A DNA stretch of 64,000 nt, from positions 1,688,875-1,752,874 of the forward strand of contig NZ_AP018929.1 in assembly GCF_008326425.1 (NCBI RefSeq), in the 5' to 3' direction. The translations under genes were made by a program, and so were the position numbers. The DNA is from Sulfuracidifex tepidarius (GTDB lineage: Archaea > Thermoproteota > Thermoprotei_A > Sulfolobales > Sulfolobaceae). A model generated the notes under the pieces. That model was not told the origin of the DNA. It worked only from the letters and a program-made list of their open reading frames with translations, and did no database searches. Shown piece by piece: positions 1 through 9,607 of the stretch. The number at the start of each line of letters is the position of its first letter. Positions within the stretch are counted from its first letter, which is position 1.

Positions 1-14
1 ATATTGTTCGTTTT

Positions 15-20
15 ACTTTC
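15..20 (+). promoter_or_regulatory. UV-box-like hexamer upstream of cedB
   Basis: The hexamer ACTTTC begins 46 bases before the cedB ATG. It fits ANTTTC, the motif reported in UV-induced promoters of Sulfolobus. The same hexamer lies 43 and 45 bases before upsE and upsA in this window. A six-base motif can occur by chance, so its support is the repeated position rather than the sequence alone. An AT-rich stretch near 38-46 may be the TATA element. Confidence 0.45.
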
Positions 21-60
21 ACTCCCATCTGCGTGTCATTAAATTCAAAGTCATATTATT

Positions 61-1851
61 ATGATTACCGTAGACAAAGAGAAGTTGCTATTTATTTCTC
101 TGCTTTTGCTCGGATTTTTTGCTATCTATTCATTTTTTTCATCTACGTATCTTGCATCTGTTGTTTCAATAATATCAATTGTTTTACTTATTATCTTCTT
201 TAAGTATCAGCATAACGAGAAATTAAGTATAACAGTTGACAGAAATCTCATTCAACTCAACAGGAACTCATATAAAGCCGTACTGGTCGTAGAGGACATC
301 CGTGCAGATTATAGAGACTTTACTGAAACTTCATTAAAATCTAAAATAGCTTCGTTCTACAAAATTATTGGAACCGTAAACGGTGTAGATTTGATACTAA
401 GGAAAATACCTATCGATAAAACAAAATATTTAGACTCTATTGTATCAAATATACAGAACCTCAAGGTAATCTTGGAAAACGATCCCTCTAATGAGAAAGC
501 GAAAAGGAAGGTTGAGGTTTTAACTTCAATTCTTTCAAAAATTGAAGAAGGAGAAGTCCCGTTCAGATATCAGATGTTTATTTTAATATCATCAACTGAT
601 AAGGGTACAGCCTTAGAATCTGTTAGGGTAATCAAAAGAGGTCTAGAGGCAATAGGTATAAGGTGCAGAGAAGCAGACGAAAAGGAAACACAGACTGTTC
701 TTTCAAGCTTGATATATCCTGTAAGAAAAGAAAAAACCAAGGTCACTACTTCTTTTCATATTCCTTTTATGACCCCATTTTCTATAGAAAAGGAGCCTAA
801 CTTTGACCTAATAGAGTCAGGAATACCTATAGGAAAGGAAATCATACATAATAAGCTAATTTTCTGGAATCCGTTTTTAACTTCAAATAGACATGCAATA
901 GTTATAGGACCTACCGGTTCTGGTAAAACTGAATTTCTGCTGTGGCTTGGTTCTCTTTATAATCTAAGTCTAGACTCATCAGTTGTATTCTTCGATATAA
1001 AAGGTGATATAAAGAAAAGATTAAGAGAATATAAATTGCCTTTTAAAGTTATAAACCCATTAGTTTACTCTGTAGGATCTTTTCAGGAATGGAGTGTTCC
1101 TGATGAGATAAAAGTGCTTCAGTTGGAATCTGTAATATCTGCATCATTCAGACTAAATCGTGTGGAATCATCTATTTTATATAAGCTCCTTAGGGACTCA
1201 GTTAATGGTAGGATTAGATCATGGAAAGAAATGAAAAATCATGTAAGGGGTTCAATTGAGAATTTTGACGAGCAAAACTTATTTGAAAAAATATTCGATA
1301 TACTGGATTATATTGAGCCATCGTCAAACTCTAATGGTGACGTTCTCTCAAGGTTGGAGTACGGAGGAATAAACGTTGTGGATTTAACATTAATAAAGTC
1401 CGATGAATTAAAAAAATTTATAATATACACGGTCATTCTTAGAATTTATAACAAGTTTTCTCAGAAAATTACTGATGAAAGTAATAGAATTGCTATTATT
1501 GTCGACGAGGCGTGGACGTTACTTAAGGATGAAAACTCTACTTATTCGATAATTGCAGACATAATAAAGAAAGGCAGAGGCCATGGAATCTCAATTATTA
1601 TGTCTTCACAGAATCTAGAGGATCTTGGAGAGAACCTTCCTATCTATATAGACAATTCAGGTCTGCTTGTAGTGTTAAATAATGGTGATAAAGAGTTCTG
1701 GAAGGAAGTCAAACGTTTCATGGACATCAATGATGAAATTTTATGGAATACAATAGAATACTTAGGAAAAGGAGAGGGCGTAATTAGATTTCTGGGAGAT
1801 CCGAGGCCTCTAGTAGTATCTCTGTTCAATTTCATTAAAGAATCTCACTGA
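61..1851 (+). CDS. cedB: CedB-like VirB4/HerA family DNA-import ATPase
   Basis: A 596-residue membrane-anchored ATPase. Residues about 8-45 are two hydrophobic segments. The RecA-like domain carries a Walker A motif (GPTGSGKTE, about 283-291) and a Walker B motif (IAIIVDEAW, about 477-485), followed by a segment (SIIMSSQNLEDL) typical of the HerA/VirB4/TraG group. In Sulfolobus acidocaldarius CedB works with the membrane protein CedA to import DNA between cells after UV damage. Length, two N-terminal membrane segments and position directly before the lysYZM genes match my recollection of that species' cedB locus. No cedA is visible here. Start is the ATG at 61; an ACTTTC hexamer lies 46 bases upstream. 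A general VirB4/TraG ATPase is the alternative name. Confidence 0.83.
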   Translation: MITVDKEKLLFISLLLLGFFAIYSFFSSTYLASVVSIISIVLLIIFFKYQHNEKLSITVDRNLIQLNRNSYKAVLVVEDIRADYRDFTETSLKSKIASFYKIIGTVNGVDLILRKIPIDKTKYLDSIVSNIQNLKVILENDPSNEKAKRKVEVLTSILSKIEEGEVPFRYQMFILISSTDKGTALESVRVIKRGLEAIGIRCREADEKETQTVLSSLIYPVRKEKTKVTTSFHIPFMTPFSIEKEPNFDLIESGIPIGKEIIHNKLIFWNPFLTSNRHAIVIGPTGSGKTEFLLWLGSLYNLSLDSSVVFFDIKGDIKKRLREYKLPFKVINPLVYSVGSFQEWSVPDEIKVLQLESVISASFRLNRVESSILYKLLRDSVNGRIRSWKEMKNHVRGSIENFDEQNLFEKIFDILDYIEPSSNSNGDVLSRLEYGGINVVDLTLIKSDELKKFIIYTVILRIYNKFSQKITDESNRIAIIVDEAWTLLKDENSTYSIIADIIKKGRGHGISIIMSSQNLEDLGENLPIYIDNSGLLVVLNNGDKEFWKEVKRFMDINDEILWNTIEYLGKGEGVIRFLGDPRPLVVSLFNFIKESH

Positions 1852-2273
1852 GTTGTTGCCCTTTCTAGAATAGATTGCAAACCAGCCTTTATTTTACTAA
1901 ATATTATATCATTATTTACATTTCTAATTATTATCTCTCGTAATTCGTCTTTGTCTATATTTATGTCGTAATCTATCTTGCTAATAATTTTCTCGGAGTC
2001 CAAAATCTTTGAGAGAGCGGTGATGTAGACTTTAGATATGTTCTGTCTAGCCTTGACAATTACCTTGACTACGGGCGGGGTGTATATCACATCTGCTACT
2101 ATTTCGCCCCTTTTATTTTTTATATATTCTAATGTTCCTTTAGTTCCCTTTATAGAAGGCATGTAACCAGACTCCAGTATGCTCAAAAGGTATTCATAGA
2201 GCTCTAATTCTTTTCTTAAAGAGGATATCTTATTCTCTAAAAATTTTCTCAGTTCTTCGATATCAGATTCCAT
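1845..2273 (-). CDS. conserved hypothetical protein with N-terminal coiled coil
   Basis: A 142-residue soluble protein that I do not recognise. Residues 1-35 are charged and heptad-like (IEELRKFLENKISSLRKELE), suggesting a coiled coil. The rest is a mixed alpha/beta region with no cysteine cluster, membrane segment or catalytic motif that I can identify. Its 3' end overlaps cedB by 7 bases in convergent orientation. Its ATG at 2273 is divergent from lysY, and both starts appear to use the AT box around 2291-2300. Position between cedB and the lysine genes gives no functional clue. Confidence 0.7.
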   Translation of the reverse strand: MESDIEELRKFLENKISSLRKELELYEYLLSILESGYMPSIKGTKGTLEYIKNKRGEIVADVIYTPPVVKVIVKARQNISKVYITALSKILDSEKIISKIDYDINIDKDELREIIIRNVNNDIIFSKIKAGLQSILERATTQ

Positions 2274-2290
2274 TCAAAGGTATACTAATA

Positions 2291-2310
2291 GTTTAAAACT
2301 ATTTATAATC
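2291..2310. promoter_or_regulatory. Shared divergent core promoter
   Basis: The AT-rich box GTTTAAAACT (2291-2300) lies midway between the ATG at 2273 on the minus strand and the ATG at 2324 on the plus strand, about 22-29 bases from each. That is close to the usual archaeal TATA-to-start distance for leaderless genes. One element could therefore serve both the small opposing gene and lysY. Confidence 0.5.
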
Positions 2311-2323
2311 TATATTGGTTTTA

Positions 2324-3376
2324 ATGGAATCCAAAGTTAGAGTTGCCGTAATTGGAGGTTCGGGTTATACTGGGGGAGAGTTGCTAAGGCTCCTATCTAT
2401 CCATCCACATCTTGAGATAACAGCAGTTACGTCTAGAGAATATGCAGGTAAGCCTATATCCCTCGTTCATCCAAATTTGAAGGGTTTTTTATCGATAAGC
2501 TTTTCAGATTTAAATATGGATAAAATTACTGAAAAGGCAGATGCTGTTTTTCTAGGCCTTCCACATAAGGTATCAGTCAAGTATGTTCCGGATCTAGTAG
2601 AAAGGGGAATGCGGGTAGTAGATTTGAGCGCCGATTTTAGGTTAAAGAACTCTGAACTGTATAAAGAATGGTATGGCTACGAACATCCATATCCAGATCT
2701 GCTACAGAAGTTTGTTTACGGTCTTCCAGAAATTCATTATGAAGAATTAAAAAATACCAAACTAATTGCGTCTCCTGGTTGCAACGCTACTGCTACGATC
2801 CTTGCTTTGGCCCCGGTAGTAGCTTCAAAAGTAGTAGATTCTAACAAATTTGTAAGTGATGTGAAAGTAAGCAGTAGTGAAGGCGGGGCTAAACCATCGG
2901 AAGGTAGTCATCATCCAGAGAGACAGAACGCAATAAGGCCTTATGATGCTGAGGGACACAGGCATGCTGCAGAGGCGGAACAGGAACTTTCACTGCTCGC
3001 TAAGGATAAAATAAAGGTTAGTATAGTTCCTCACGCTGTGAGTAGTGTAAGGGGAGCTTTAGCATCAGCTCATACGTGGGGAGAAGTAGATGATATGACT
3101 CTCTGGAAAAATTTAGCCTCATTTTACCGTGGTAGAAAATTCATAAGAATAATAAGAGGAAATATTCACCCCTATCCTGATCCAAAGTACGTAATAGGTA
3201 GTAATTTTGCAGACGTGGGTTTTGCTACAGAATCTAGAGTAGGAAGGATTACGATGTTTTCGGCTATAGACAACTTGGTAAAAGGTGCAGCCGGCCAAGC
3301 GATTCAGGCATTTAATCTATCTGTAGGTCTGGACGAAGATGAGGGACTGAGAATACCACCCCTGAGGCCTGCCTGA
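2324..3376 (+). CDS. lysY: LysW-gamma-aminoadipyl phosphate reductase
   Basis: This ArgC-family NADPH-dependent reductase converts LysW-bound aminoadipyl phosphate to the semialdehyde in lysine biosynthesis; in Sulfolobus it also serves arginine. The N-terminal Rossmann motif is GGSGYTGGE (about 11-19), and the catalytic cysteine is Cys153 in SPGCNATA. The C-terminal half has the ArgC dimerisation region. Length of 350 residues is normal. I chose the ATG at 2324 over a TTG at 2315 because the TATA-like box near 2292-2299 predicts transcription starting at about 2322, making it leaderless. It is the first gene of lysYZM. Confidence 0.93.
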   Translation: MESKVRVAVIGGSGYTGGELLRLLSIHPHLEITAVTSREYAGKPISLVHPNLKGFLSISFSDLNMDKITEKADAVFLGLPHKVSVKYVPDLVERGMRVVDLSADFRLKNSELYKEWYGYEHPYPDLLQKFVYGLPEIHYEELKNTKLIASPGCNATATILALAPVVASKVVDSNKFVSDVKVSSSEGGAKPSEGSHHPERQNAIRPYDAEGHRHAAEAEQELSLLAKDKIKVSIVPHAVSSVRGALASAHTWGEVDDMTLWKNLASFYRGRKFIRIIRGNIHPYPDPKYVIGSNFADVGFATESRVGRITMFSAIDNLVKGAAGQAIQAFNLSVGLDEDEGLRIPPLRPA

Positions 3377-3377
3377 T

Positions 3378-4172
3378 ATGATTGTAGTAAAAACTGGAGG
3401 GAGAGTAATAAAGAACAATTTACAAAATTTGATCAAGAGTCTATCAAAAGTAAATGAGAAATTCGTTTTAGTTCATGGAGGAGGCGATCTGGTGACGGAA
3501 TACTCAATGAAGCTAGGCGTGGAGCCTAAGTTTGTTACCTCGCCTGAGGGGATACGTAGCAGGTATACTTCCAAAGAAGAGCTTGATGTTTTCATTATGG
3601 TTATGAGCTGGATTAATAAAAGAATAGTTACTGGCTTGGTGAATCTCGGTAGAAATCCAATAGGAATCACGGGCGCAGATGGAAAGATGGTAATAGCTCA
3701 AAGGAAGAAAAGAATAGTTATTATAAACGAAAGAGGAAAGAAAATGATAATTGAAGGCGGATTTACGGGGAAAATAAAAGAAGTGGACTCAGTGAAGATC
3801 AACTCACTTTTAGAGCATTTTGACAGCGTAGTAATGTCTCCGTTAGCAGTTGATGTAGAGGAAGGCAGTATGCTCAATGTAGATGGAGATCAGATGGCTT
3901 ATGCTCTGTCTACTTCCTTAAAAGCTGAATACTTAATACTATTAACTGATGTAGAAGGTGTGAAATTGAACGATACAGTTCTAAAAGAGATATCAACTAC
4001 TAAAAGTAAGGAAATAGTAAATCAAATTGGTCCAGGTATGAACAGAAAGGTACTTATGGGGTTAGAGGCTGTGGAGAACGGCGTTAAGAAAGTAGTGATC
4101 TCCTCAGGTATTATAGAAGATCCTATATCTAACGCTCTATCCGAAAATGGGACGGTGATACGTAATGGCTGA
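3378..4172 (+). CDS. lysZ: LysW-aminoadipate kinase
   Basis: An ArgB-type amino acid kinase (264 residues) that phosphorylates the side-chain carboxylate of LysW-bound alpha-aminoadipate, and LysW-bound glutamate in the arginine branch. Visible family signatures are an N-terminal KTGG nucleotide-binding loop, VHGGGD near residue 33, and the LLTDVEGV segment before the C-terminal ATP-binding region. It starts one base after the lysY stop codon and its end overlaps lysM by 8 bases, so lysY, lysZ and lysM form one transcription unit. Confidence 0.93.
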   Translation: MIVVKTGGRVIKNNLQNLIKSLSKVNEKFVLVHGGGDLVTEYSMKLGVEPKFVTSPEGIRSRYTSKEELDVFIMVMSWINKRIVTGLVNLGRNPIGITGADGKMVIAQRKKRIVIINERGKKMIIEGGFTGKIKEVDSVKINSLLEHFDSVVMSPLAVDVEEGSMLNVDGDQMAYALSTSLKAEYLILLTDVEGVKLNDTVLKEISTTKSKEIVNQIGPGMNRKVLMGLEAVENGVKKVVISSGIIEDPISNALSENGTVIRNG

Positions 4173-4587
4173 TGTAGATGAGAATGACCAGCGTATACTA
4201 GAAATACTGAAGAAAAATGCGAGAACTCCATACACTCTCATTGCTAAAGACCTAAAGGTAAGCGAAGCAGCCATAAGAAAGAGAATTGAAAAACTAATAC
4301 GTATAGGTATTATTAAGAGATTTACTATAGACTATGAGTTAGCTAATGAAGTTAAGGCTATTGTGATGGTAAAGTCTTCTCCTCAAATACCTACACCTGA
4401 GATCTCGAAGAAGATAGCTAAAACTCAGGGAGTAGAAGTAGTTTATGAAACTACTGGAGACTATGATATAATAGTTGTTGTTCGTGGAACAAATATCTCG
4501 TCCATAAACAGAACCATAGACGAAATAAGAAGCATTCAGGGAGTAATGGGAACGAACAGTACGATAATACTTAGAACATGGTTCTAG
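4165..4587 (+). CDS. lysM: Lrp/AsnC-family lysine regulator LysM
   Basis: A 140-residue Lrp-family regulator. The N-terminal half is a winged helix-turn-helix (DENDQRILEILKKNAR, then a recognition-helix region AAIRKRIEKL). The C-terminal half is the RAM ligand-binding domain with the GDYDIIVVVRG motif. In Saccharolobus solfataricus LysM binds upstream of lysW and responds to lysine. Location inside the lysine cluster, immediately upstream of lysW, supports the same role. Its stop codon sits within a perfect interrupted palindrome (4572-4586), a candidate part of its own binding site. Confidence 0.9.
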   Translation: MADVDENDQRILEILKKNARTPYTLIAKDLKVSEAAIRKRIEKLIRIGIIKRFTIDYELANEVKAIVMVKSSPQIPTPEISKKIAKTQGVEVVYETTGDYDIIVVVRGTNISSINRTIDEIRSIQGVMGTNSTIILRTWF

Positions 4588-4619
4588 AATGAAACCATTT
4601 TTTATGAAAAAGCTTTTTC
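4572..4619. promoter_or_regulatory. Candidate LysM operator and lysW promoter
   Basis: Two dyads lie between the end of lysM and lysW. The first (4572-4586) is TAGAAC-ATG-GTTCTA, a perfect 6-base inverted repeat with a 3-base spacer. The second (4606-4619) is the perfect palindrome GAAAAAGCTTTTTC, whose T-rich half could double as the TATA element. Spacing between dyad centres is about 33-34 bases, roughly three helical turns, as would suit an Lrp-type multimer. Known LysM biology supports regulation at this site; assignment to these exact bases is my inference. Confidence 0.5.
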
Positions 4620-4652
4620 TCCTTGCCGTGGTTGGTTAATTGGGTTTCGAAT

Positions 4653-4823
4653 ATGGTCGTCTTGAAGTGTCCAGTCTGTGGAGGAGATGTTACAGTTGAA
4701 GATGATGCTTTGCCAGGAGAGTTGGTAGAACATGAATGTGGAGCTCAGCTTGAAGTTGTAAAGAATGGAGATAAGTTATCATTAAAGCTAGCAGAACAAG
4801 TAGGAGAGGATTGGGGAGAGTGA
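4653..4823 (+). CDS. lysW: Alpha-aminoadipate carrier protein LysW
   Basis: A 56-residue acidic carrier protein to which alpha-aminoadipate (and glutamate for arginine) is attached and then modified by LysX, LysZ, LysY, LysJ and LysK. The N-terminal zinc-binding motif CPVCGG and the later HECG, plus the C-terminal EDWGE whose final glutamate is the attachment point, are all present. I chose the ATG at 4653 because it gives the family's usual length and N-terminus; an upstream in-frame TTG at 4623 would add ten unlike residues. The stop overlaps the lysX start. Confidence 0.94.
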   Translation: MVVLKCPVCGGDVTVEDDALPGELVEHECGAQLEVVKNGDKLSLKLAEQVGEDWGE

Positions 4824-5668
4824 AGGTAGGTATAGCATACGACCTACCAAGATGGGAAGAGAAGAACATTATTCAGGAAGCGAAGAATGAGGGGCATCAA
4901 GTTATTCCGTTTTATTCCAAGCAAGGTATTTTTTATTCAGACTCAAATATTGATATAGAAGCAGACCTCTTTATACAAAGGAACGTTTCTCACAGCAGGG
5001 CGGTTATGACTTCGTTCTTAATAGAGAGTCAAGGAATCCCTATAGTTAACGACTACGTGACTCTCATAAAAAGTGAGAATAAGGCTTTCACTACTTTCAT
5101 TCTATCAAGAGCCGACATAAAGACGCCTAGAACTGCAGTCAGTATGGAAAAGGATATGGCTCTTTCGTCGGCCTCTACATTAGGATATCCAGTCGTAATA
5201 AAACCGATAGAAGGAAGCTGGGGCAGAATGATAGCGAAGGCACAAGATGAGGACTCCTTGAGAAGCTTCATGGAGTACCAAGAGTTCACAAGTATGTATT
5301 ACAGATCAATTTATTATATTCAAGAATTTGTAAAAAAACCTGATAGGGACATAAGGATATTTGCTATAGGGGATGATGCACCAGTCGGGATTTACAGAGT
5401 AAACCCTAAAAACTGGCGCACAAACACTGCCCTCGGAGCTAAAGCGGAACCGCTTGCTATTGACGCTGAACTAAGGGAGCTTGCCCTGAAGGTTAAAGAC
5501 AAAATAGGAGGATTCTTTCTCGGAATAGATGTGTTTGAGGATAAGGAGAAAGGTTACGTTATAGATGAGGTCAACGGAGTGCCAGAGTTTAAGAATACTG
5601 TAAGGGTTACCGGTTTTAATGTATCAAAATATCTTATTACCAAGCTAATGGAGTGGTATAAGAAATGA
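4820..5668 (+). CDS. lysX: LysW-alpha-aminoadipate ligase
   Basis: An ATP-grasp (RimK-like) ligase of 282 residues that joins the amino group of alpha-aminoadipate to the C-terminal glutamate of LysW, protecting it for later steps. The ATP-grasp core shows [28 protein letters not shown] and the metal-binding [13 protein letters not shown] prefer the GTG at 4820, which overlaps the lysW stop (GTGA), over a TTG at 4811; either fits. It is followed by lysJ with an ATGA overlap. ArgX, the glutamate-specific paralogue, is an alternative, but the position beside lysW favours LysX. Confidence 0.9.
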   Translation: MKVGIAYDLPRWEEKNIIQEAKNEGHQVIPFYSKQGIFYSDSNIDIEADLFIQRNVSHSRAVMTSFLIESQGIPIVNDYVTLIKSENKAFTTFILSRADIKTPRTAVSMEKDMALSSASTLGYPVVIKPIEGSWGRMIAKAQDEDSLRSFMEYQEFTSMYYRSIYYIQEFVKKPDRDIRIFAIGDDAPVGIYRVNPKNWRTNTALGAKAEPLAIDAELRELALKVKDKIGGFFLGIDVFEDKEKGYVIDEVNGVPEFKNTVRVTGFNVSKYLITKLMEWYKK

Positions 5669-6831
5669 TGAAGTATCTAGAACTTTATAAAAGTAGAGGA
5701 CTGTCCATAGTTAAGGCTAAGGGTCAATATGCTTGGGATAACGAAGGAAATAAGTTCCTGGATCTTCATGCGGGGTACGGAGTAGCATTCCTAGGTCATA
5801 GGAACGATAAAGTTGTTGAGTATATCAAAAAACAACTGGACGAAGTAATGTCATTAACTACGGCCTTCGACACTCCCATCAGGGAGGAAATGCTGAAGGA
5901 ACTTGATCCATTAAAGCCGGACGATATGCCATATGTTTTCCTTCTAAACAGCGGTACGGAGGCAGTAGAATTCTCTTTAAAAATAGCTAAAAAAATAACT
6001 AAGCGTAAAAAGCTGGTTGCGTTTAAGAACTCTTTTCACGGAAGAACAGCGGGATCGTTGTCTGTAACTTGGAACAAGAAATATAGAGAACCCTTTGAGC
6101 CTCTAGTAGGTCCAGTGGAGTTCTTGGAATACAACAACGTCGATGCTCTCAAATCCATAGGTGATGATGTTGCAGCCGTTATTGTAGAGCCTGTTCAAGG
6201 GGAGGGAGGAGTAATACCAGCAAGGTTAGATTTCATAAAAGCTATAAGAGAAATAACGAAAGATAAAGGAGCTTTTATGATAGCTGATGAAGTTCAAACT
6301 GGATTCGGAAGAACGGGGAAGGTTTGGGCGTACCAACATTATGGAGTAATACCAGATATCGTTGCCTCGGCTAAGGCTATAGGAGGCGGATTTCCGGTGA
6401 GCGCTGTTTTCGTGCCTGAATGGATAGCACAGAAATTAGAGGAGGGCGATCACGGGACTACTTACGGAGGCAATCCCTTAGCTGTAGCTGCAGTTACTGC
6501 TGCGGCAAAGGTAGTTAAAGAGGATAATGTTCCAGAGCAGGCAGCTACGAAAGGTGATATGTTTATGAAGTTACTATCTGAAGAGCTTGGAGCCCATAGA
6601 TCGGTAAGAGAAGTAAGAGGAAAAGGACTTATGATAGGAATAGATCTTAAACTGAATCCAGGTTTAGCCATAAAGGTACTTCAGGACAATAAAGTTCTAT
6701 CTCTTAAGGCTGGTATTACTACAATCAGATTCTTGTCCCCGTATTTAATTACGAAAGAAGATATGGAGTGGGCTGTAAATGCAACTAGAAAGGGAATCCT
6801 TGAAACAGAAGGCAAGACAAGTTCTTCTTAA
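5665..6831 (+). CDS. lysJ: LysW-gamma-lysine aminotransferase
   Basis: A class III PLP-dependent aminotransferase (388 residues) that converts LysW-aminoadipate semialdehyde to LysW-lysine, and acts in the ornithine branch too. Family features are [52 protein letters not shown] and the PLP lysine in [13 protein letters not shown]. The ATG at 5665 overlaps the lysX stop. The 3' end overlaps the proposed lysK start by 53 bases, consistent with translational coupling. Confidence 0.93.
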   Translation: MMKYLELYKSRGLSIVKAKGQYAWDNEGNKFLDLHAGYGVAFLGHRNDKVVEYIKKQLDEVMSLTTAFDTPIREEMLKELDPLKPDDMPYVFLLNSGTEAVEFSLKIAKKITKRKKLVAFKNSFHGRTAGSLSVTWNKKYREPFEPLVGPVEFLEYNNVDALKSIGDDVAAVIVEPVQGEGGVIPARLDFIKAIREITKDKGAFMIADEVQTGFGRTGKVWAYQHYGVIPDIVASAKAIGGGFPVSAVFVPEWIAQKLEEGDHGTTYGGNPLAVAAVTAAAKVVKEDNVPEQAATKGDMFMKLLSEELGAHRSVREVRGKGLMIGIDLKLNPGLAIKVLQDNKVLSLKAGITTIRFLSPYLITKEDMEWAVNATRKGILETEGKTSSS

Positions 6832-7825
6832 ACTTGCCTCAGTTTACACTCCTTCAGGAGAAGAGGAGAAAGCTAGTAACGTTATGAAGGAAATAGCAGA
6901 CGATTTATCAATTCCTCTAGTGGAAACTGAGAGTCATTCCTATTATCTAAATCCCGGCTCCGATTTCTTGCTTGCATCTCATATAGATACTGTGCCCGGC
7001 TTCATAGAACCTAAGGAAGAAGGTGAAACTGTATTTGGACGTGGAGTTGTAGACGCAAAAGGTCCACTCACTAGCATGATCTTAGCTGGTTGGTATTTAA
7101 AGCAGAGAGGAATAGACGTTACTGTAGCTGGATTATCTGATGAGGAGAACAAGAGCAAAGGAGCAAGAGAACTCTTAAATTCAGGGAAAAGGTTCAAGGC
7201 TACTATAATCGGAGAGCCATCGAACACATCTGACATAGTTATTGAATACAGAGGTGTAGCTCATTTCGACGTTGTGTGTAACGGCGTAGGAGAACATGCT
7301 TCTTCCTCTTCTACGAATCTGTTGCTCGAGGTAGCAAGGAAACTCTCAGAAATCTCAAACCTACCATCAAGTTACGACTCTCCATCCTTAGTTCCTACCA
7401 TTATGAGGTGTGGCGAAGCAATGAACGTTACGCCGTCCACATGTTATCTTCATTTTGATTGCAGGTTTTCCGTTTCTTCTAATTATAACGAGATCCTAGA
7501 GAAAGTCAAAGAAAAATTTAATCTATGTGAAATTAAGATAGTGGAGCAAATACCTCCCGTGAAGGCTCCTATATCTGCTCTAGTGAAGTCGTTGCAACGT
7601 TCTTTATTGAAGCAAGGTCTTAAACCTAGATTAGTTAAGAAAGCCGGTACCAGCGATATGAATTTACTGGCTCAGATTTCCGACGAAATAGTAGCATATG
7701 GACCTGGGGAATCCAAGTTGGAACATACAAACTTTGAAAAAATAAACTTGGAAGAAATATATATATCTGTTTCCTCCTATGTTAACACGATAGAGGATCT
7801 ATGGCAAAAAATGGGAAAGAAATGA
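6779..7825 (+). CDS. lysK: LysW-lysine hydrolase
   Basis: An M20-family zinc carboxypeptidase (348 residues) that releases lysine from LysW, the last step of the pathway; in Sulfolobales it also releases ornithine. Metal-binding and catalytic segments are visible: [30 protein letters not shown] and GEPSN. The ATG at 6779 lies inside lysJ, a 53-base overlap. An in-frame TTG at 6800 would shorten the protein by seven residues and reduce the overlap, so the exact start is uncertain. Confidence 0.92.
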   Translation: MQLERESLKQKARQVLLKLASVYTPSGEEEKASNVMKEIADDLSIPLVETESHSYYLNPGSDFLLASHIDTVPGFIEPKEEGETVFGRGVVDAKGPLTSMILAGWYLKQRGIDVTVAGLSDEENKSKGARELLNSGKRFKATIIGEPSNTSDIVIEYRGVAHFDVVCNGVGEHASSSSTNLLLEVARKLSEISNLPSSYDSPSLVPTIMRCGEAMNVTPSTCYLHFDCRFSVSSNYNEILEKVKEKFNLCEIKIVEQIPPVKAPISALVKSLQRSLLKQGLKPRLVKKAGTSDMNLLAQISDEIVAYGPGESKLEHTNFEKINLEEIYISVSSYVNTIEDLWQKMGKK

Positions 7826-8586
7826 TATTCAGACCTATTTATAGCGTTTATGAGAAATTTCTATGGAACCAGATAAAGCAAGGTCCATTTCCTAAACATG
7901 TTGGGATAATACCGGATGGAAATAGACGATGGGCTAAACTAAAGGGAGCTCAAATCGAGGAAGCTTATCTTAACGGTTACAGGAAATTACGGGAAGTTCT
8001 GATTTGGCTGTTGGATATGAATGTGAGCAACATAAGTGTTTTTGCCTTATCCACAGAAAACTGTGAAAGGAGAAATAGAGATGAACTCAATATTGTATTA
8101 CGTTATATCAAAAAAGGTTTGGAAGATCTTCTGACTGATGATTTAATTCGAGATAACGAAGTGAAAGTAAGTGCTATAGGCAAACTGGAACTCCTTCCTG
8201 CAGATATGAGATCTATGATAAGCAACGTCGTGGAGAAAACATCTAATTACTCTAAGAAAAAGCTTACTTTGGCTATATGCTATGGAGGAAGACAAGAAAT
8301 TCTAGATGCTGTAGCTAGGGTTCTCAAAGAGTATAGAACATCGAATATGGCAGAACTCAAATTAGATGAAGAAACATTCAAGAAATATTTTTATGACAGT
8401 GAGCTTAGCGATATAGATCTTGTAATAAGAACATCTGGTGAAGTCAGAATATCGAATTTCTTATTATGGCATATGGCCTACTCCGAGCTATTCTTCTGTG
8501 ACGCTTATTGGCCTGATTTCAGGAAGATAGACCTATGGAGGGCAATTAGATCTTATCAAAAACGGAAGAGGAACTACGGGGCTTAA
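7822..8586 (+). CDS. uppS: Cis-prenyltransferase (polyprenyl diphosphate synthase)
   Basis: Makes long-chain cis-polyprenyl diphosphate, the lipid carrier precursor for archaeal protein N-glycosylation. The [10 protein letters not shown] motif near the N-terminus carries the catalytic aspartate, and later signatures are [19 protein letters not shown] and [15 protein letters not shown] before [13 protein letters not shown] placed the start at the ATG at 7822, which overlaps the lysK stop in an ATGA arrangement and gives about 254 residues; an ATG at 7801 is also in frame. Co-transcription with the lysine genes seems positional rather than functional. Confidence 0.9.
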   Translation: MIFRPIYSVYEKFLWNQIKQGPFPKHVGIIPDGNRRWAKLKGAQIEEAYLNGYRKLREVLIWLLDMNVSNISVFALSTENCERRNRDELNIVLRYIKKGLEDLLTDDLIRDNEVKVSAIGKLELLPADMRSMISNVVEKTSNYSKKKLTLAICYGGRQEILDAVARVLKEYRTSNMAELKLDEETFKKYFYDSELSDIDLVIRTSGEVRISNFLLWHMAYSELFFCDAYWPDFRKIDLWRAIRSYQKRKRNYGA

Positions 8587-8623
8587 ATTTTTATTAAACG
8601 ACCAAATATCATCTTGATAATTT

Positions 8624-9010
8624 ATGGGATTTTATCAAGGAAATGACTTGAGAAAGATTACAGGAGGAATGAAGGGTAAGAAAAGGGACAAAAGAAAGAG
8701 TGAGTTAGGTGGCTCCCCTACTTACACCGTGTTATCGGACGAAGAAATTAGAGTTAAAGAAAGAACTATGGGAGGAAACACGAAAGTAAAGTTAAGATAT
8801 GCTGTTTATGCCAACGTGATAAATCCTGCCGATAGTACAGCAAAGAAGGTGAAAGTATTGGGTGTTATCGCAACTCCTGCAAATAAAGAACTGGCAAGAA
8901 GAAGAATTATAATAAAGGGAGCTAGAATAAATACTGAACTAGGAGAAGCGGTAGTCACATCCAGCCCCGGTCAAGATGGGGTTATCAATGCGGTGCTAGT
9001 TAAGCAATGA
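8624..9010 (+). CDS. rps8e: 30S ribosomal protein S8e
   Basis: A 128-residue archaeal/eukaryotic-type ribosomal protein. The N-terminal basic segment (KRDKRKSELGG), the central NPADSTAKKVKVLGV region and the terminal SSPGQDGVINAVLVKQ match the S8e family. A TATA-like ATTTTTATTA box at about 8586-8596 gives a leaderless transcript at the ATG at 8624. Its stop overlaps the SRP19 start, so the two are co-transcribed. Confidence 0.94.
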   Translation: MGFYQGNDLRKITGGMKGKKRDKRKSELGGSPTYTVLSDEEIRVKERTMGGNTKVKLRYAVYANVINPADSTAKKVKVLGVIATPANKELARRRIIIKGARINTELGEAVVTSSPGQDGVINAVLVKQ

Positions 9011-9279
9011 GCACTAGAGATTTCAAGGGAGAAAAGATAATTATTTGGCCTTCTTACTTTTTGGCTGAAAGTAGGAGTAAGGGAAGGAGATCTCCTAAAA
9101 TTAAATGTTCTCTCGAAAATGTAATTTCTGTTTGCAAAAGCTTGGGTCTAGAACCAGAATTCCTTCAGGATAAGCAATTTCCTAGGTCAAGAAAGTATAA
9201 AGGAGCTATAGTGGTAAAGAAACTTCAAAGTAAAAGAAAAACTATTAAGTTAATAACAGATTCTTTGAGGAAAATCTAG
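9007..9279 (+). CDS. srp19: Signal recognition particle 19 kDa subunit
   Basis: A 90-residue SRP19, which binds the 7S RNA helices 6 and 8 and prepares SRP54 binding for targeting of membrane and secreted proteins. Diagnostic features are the N-terminal IIWPSYF, the RSKGRRSPK basic loop and the KQFPRSRKYKGAIVV segment. It overlaps S8e by four bases (ATGA), so the two genes form an operon. No 7S RNA gene is seen in the window. Confidence 0.93.
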   Translation: MSTRDFKGEKIIIWPSYFLAESRSKGRRSPKIKCSLENVISVCKSLGLEPEFLQDKQFPRSRKYKGAIVVKKLQSKRKTIKLITDSLRKI

Positions 9280-9321
9280 GAAGGGATTACTTTTTATACT
9301 AAGATCTTAACATTCTTTTGT

Positions 9322-9428
<107 letters not shown>

Positions 9429-9607
9429 CTCATTGGTCTATGACTTGGATTAGAGGAAAGTTGTGCGGTTACTCTTATATTTAAAAAGGTGATTACTATT
9501 CTGCCTTTCATCTCTACGACTAATTGAAGCACGTGCAGGAGAGAGTAAGTACTTCTAACTAATGCTAAACTTTAAAGCAGTTTATACTTTTTATATAAAC
9601 GATCTCT

